NCBI RefSeq assembly: GCF_026712205.1
Contig: NZ_JAPPUW010000034.1
Location: forward strand, 1-33,991
Source: Pelomonas aquatica
GTDB taxonomy: Bacteria; Pseudomonadota; Gammaproteobacteria; Burkholderiales; Burkholderiaceae_C
Length of the DNA stretch: 33,991 bases
Direction of reading: 5' to 3'
Position numbers and translations under genes: made by a program. Shown piece after piece: positions 32,943-33,991 of this stretch (positions are counted from its first letter, which is position 1; each line of letters opens with the position of its first letter). The notes under the pieces were generated by a model. It saw nothing but the letters and a program-made list of their open reading frames with translations. It ran no database searches and had not been told where the DNA came from.

Positions 32943-33821
32943 ATGAAGTCCACTACTGCACTGCGCGCGTTGGCTGCTGCCGCCGTGATGGCTTGTGTGA
33001 GCGCGCCTGCCATGGCGGCCTATCAGGTTCTCGATGGCTGGCAGATCACCATCCCTGGCTTCGCCCACGGCTCTCCGGTTACCAACACCTACACGAACAT
33101 CGGCCATCTGGTGCTTGGCGGCGGTTCCGCCAACGTCACTCAGCAGCTCAATGGTTCCGGCAACGCCTACGTTGGCGCACAGTTCACGGAGACGGGTTCG
33201 ATCAACACCGTCACCTACATTACCGAGAACGTCGTCGGCAATGGTGACTTCGGCCCGCAGCACTTCTTCGGTGTCGGCCCTGATCTCAAGCCTTACGAGT
33301 TGGACCTGGCGTTCAGCAACGTTGCTGGTTATGTCGATTCGCTGATCGGTTCCGGTTTCCACTACACGTTCACGAGCGGTAGTTTTTCGCTGATCGCCGT
33401 TGTGGGCGGTGTCAGCACAACGGTCTCGACCGGCAGCATCATTGGTCTGGGTGGCGACACCAGCACGACGAACGTGATCGGCGGCACGACCGGTAGCAGC
33501 ACGGTGCTGGCCAAGGTGGCTAACCAACTGTTCGGCTTCGATGTGGCTGATTCGACCGGTACCTCGCTGGCAGCTGGCTTTGCCTCAGGCGCTTATCTGT
33601 TCCAGGCGACGACTACCAATACGGTCAATGCGAACAGCCCCGTCGTCGGTGGCTGCACGTTCGACGGTGGCAAGACCTTCGGCCCTTGCGTGAGTCTGCA
33701 AGTGACGTCTGAGGGTGCGCTGAACGTCGTCAAGAAGCTGCCCGAGCCGGGTTCTCTGGCTTTGATCGGCCTGGCCCTGGCCGGGGCCGGGGCGGTCCGT
33801 CGCCGCAAGACACAAGCCTGA
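32943..33821 (+). CDS. PEP-CTERM sorting-domain protein, exosortase cargo
   Basis: The 292-aa protein has a Sec signal peptide (MKSTTALRALAAAAVMACVS, then APAMA, cleavage likely before AYQV). A Gly/Ser/Thr/Asn-rich secreted domain follows with two cysteines (C238, C249) that could pair. The C-terminal PEP-CTERM signal has LPEPGSLALIGLALAGAGA (Pro-Glu-Pro at 267-269), a short hydrophobic helix and RRRK (286-289). Exosortase XrtA is expected to cleave near PEP and hand the protein to the surface or exopolymer. The start at 32943 has GAGGAAC upstream; the in-frame ATG-like start at 32877 precedes the predicted transcription start and is excluded. It may correspond to the flocculation-associated PepA of Zoogloea, whose gene is under PrsK/PrsR/RpoN control, but I cannot verify homology. 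Confidence 0.92.
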   Translation: MKSTTALRALAAAAVMACVSAPAMAAYQVLDGWQITIPGFAHGSPVTNTYTNIGHLVLGGGSANVTQQLNGSGNAYVGAQFTETGSINTVTYITENVVGNGDFGPQHFFGVGPDLKPYELDLAFSNVAGYVDSLIGSGFHYTFTSGSFSLIAVVGGVSTTVSTGSIIGLGGDTSTTNVIGGTTGSSTVLAKVANQLFGFDVADSTGTSLAAGFASGAYLFQATTTNTVNANSPVVGGCTFDGGKTFGPCVSLQVTSEGALNVVKKLPEPGSLALIGLALAGAGAVRRRKTQA

Positions 33822-33842
33822 TTTTTGGGTTGATTGTTAAAG

Positions 33843-33870
33843 AAACCAGCCTGGTAGCAGGCTGGTTTTT
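33843..33870 (+). terminator. Rho-independent terminator of the PEP-CTERM gene
   Basis: A perfect 11-bp stem AAACCAGCCTG / CAGGCTGGTTT with loop GTAG (33854-33857) ends in five Ts (33866-33870), 21 bases after the stop codon. Confidence 0.95.
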
Positions 33871-33876
33871 CATTTG

Positions 33877-33991
33877 GTGCGCCCGGCAGGGTGCACCTAC
33901 TCGGAGGTGAGAGTCCTCTATCAGCCCGGCAAGGGGAATGGTTAGCCAATGGCAAGGGTTCCGCGGGTGACTGTGGGTCTGAAGGAAGCCG
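33877..33991 (+). mobile_element. Group II intron, 5' end (truncated by the window edge)
   Basis: From 33877 the sequence starts GTGCGCCCGGCAGGGTGCAC, with the GUGYG 5' boundary of group II introns. It continues through GGAGGTGAGAGTCCTC and a GGTCTGAAGGAAGC segment characteristic of bacterial intron domain I leaders. An intron-encoded reverse transcriptase/maturase (LtrA-type) is expected beyond the window. The intron begins 6 bases after the T-tract of the terminator, a location that recalls class-C introns, which insert after terminator hairpins. The class is not established from 115 bases. Confidence 0.75.

Noticed and set aside
1-33991. CRISPR arrays, tRNA or rRNA genes
   Set aside because: No regularly spaced direct repeats and no tRNA/rRNA-like sequence were seen on reading the window.

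Overview
The window is high-GC DNA from a chromosome that looks betaproteobacterial, most likely Burkholderiales of the Roseateles/Rubrivivax/Pelomonas kind. The evidence is the gene content and order (lptFG divergent from pepA-holC, cbiX-cysB, a FimV-like protein) and a complete XrtA-type PEP-CTERM regulatory module (prsK-prsR-prsT) with a PEP-CTERM cargo gene. I infer the taxon from gene content only. Both ends are mobile elements: the right end of an IS3-family insertion sequence at the left edge, and the 5' end of a group II intron at the right edge.

Left part (1-9.5 kb). The IS end abuts a large SPFH/flotillin-like gene whose reading frame runs back into the IS inverted repeat, so the insertion appears to have removed the native start. 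This gene is followed on the same strand by a KdpD-like histidine kinase, an OmpR/KdpE-type response regulator and an alpha/beta hydrolase. A short C-terminal scrap of a xanthine-dehydrogenase-family gene follows. Next come a glutathione S-transferase, an unrecognised gene, a PhoD-type phosphatase and an aminoglycoside-phosphotransferase-fold protein.

Middle (9.5-19 kb). This is housekeeping sequence: a Crp/Fnr regulator, a FimV-like membrane protein, the CysB regulator with a CbiX-type chelatase, the LptF/LptG lipopolysaccharide export permeases, leucyl aminopeptidase PepA, DNA polymerase III chi subunit, and a branched-chain amino acid binding protein with a strong terminator. A 68-bp dispersed repeat occurs twice, each time directly after a stop codon and before the next co-directional gene.

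Right part (19-34 kb). After about 620 bp of non-coding DNA comes an extracytoplasmic-polymer/PEP-CTERM locus entirely on the plus strand: a PEP-CTERM-type sugar transferase, prsK, prsR, prsT, an N-acyl-amino-acid-synthase (FeeM-like) protein fused to a PilZ domain, a secreted trypsin-like protease, a second full-length prsT paralogue, and a PEP-CTERM cargo protein. The cargo gene has a near-consensus sigma-54 promoter, and PrsR is a sigma-54 activator with an intact GAFTGA loop, so the circuit PrsK -> PrsR -> sigma-54 -> PEP-CTERM gene can be read from the sequence. The exosortase (xrtA/epsH) that would process the cargo is not in the window. The most unusual items are the PilZ-fused acyl synthase and the protease inside the prs operon, the tandem equal-length prsT paralogues, and the vault-like repeat architecture of the SPFH protein.
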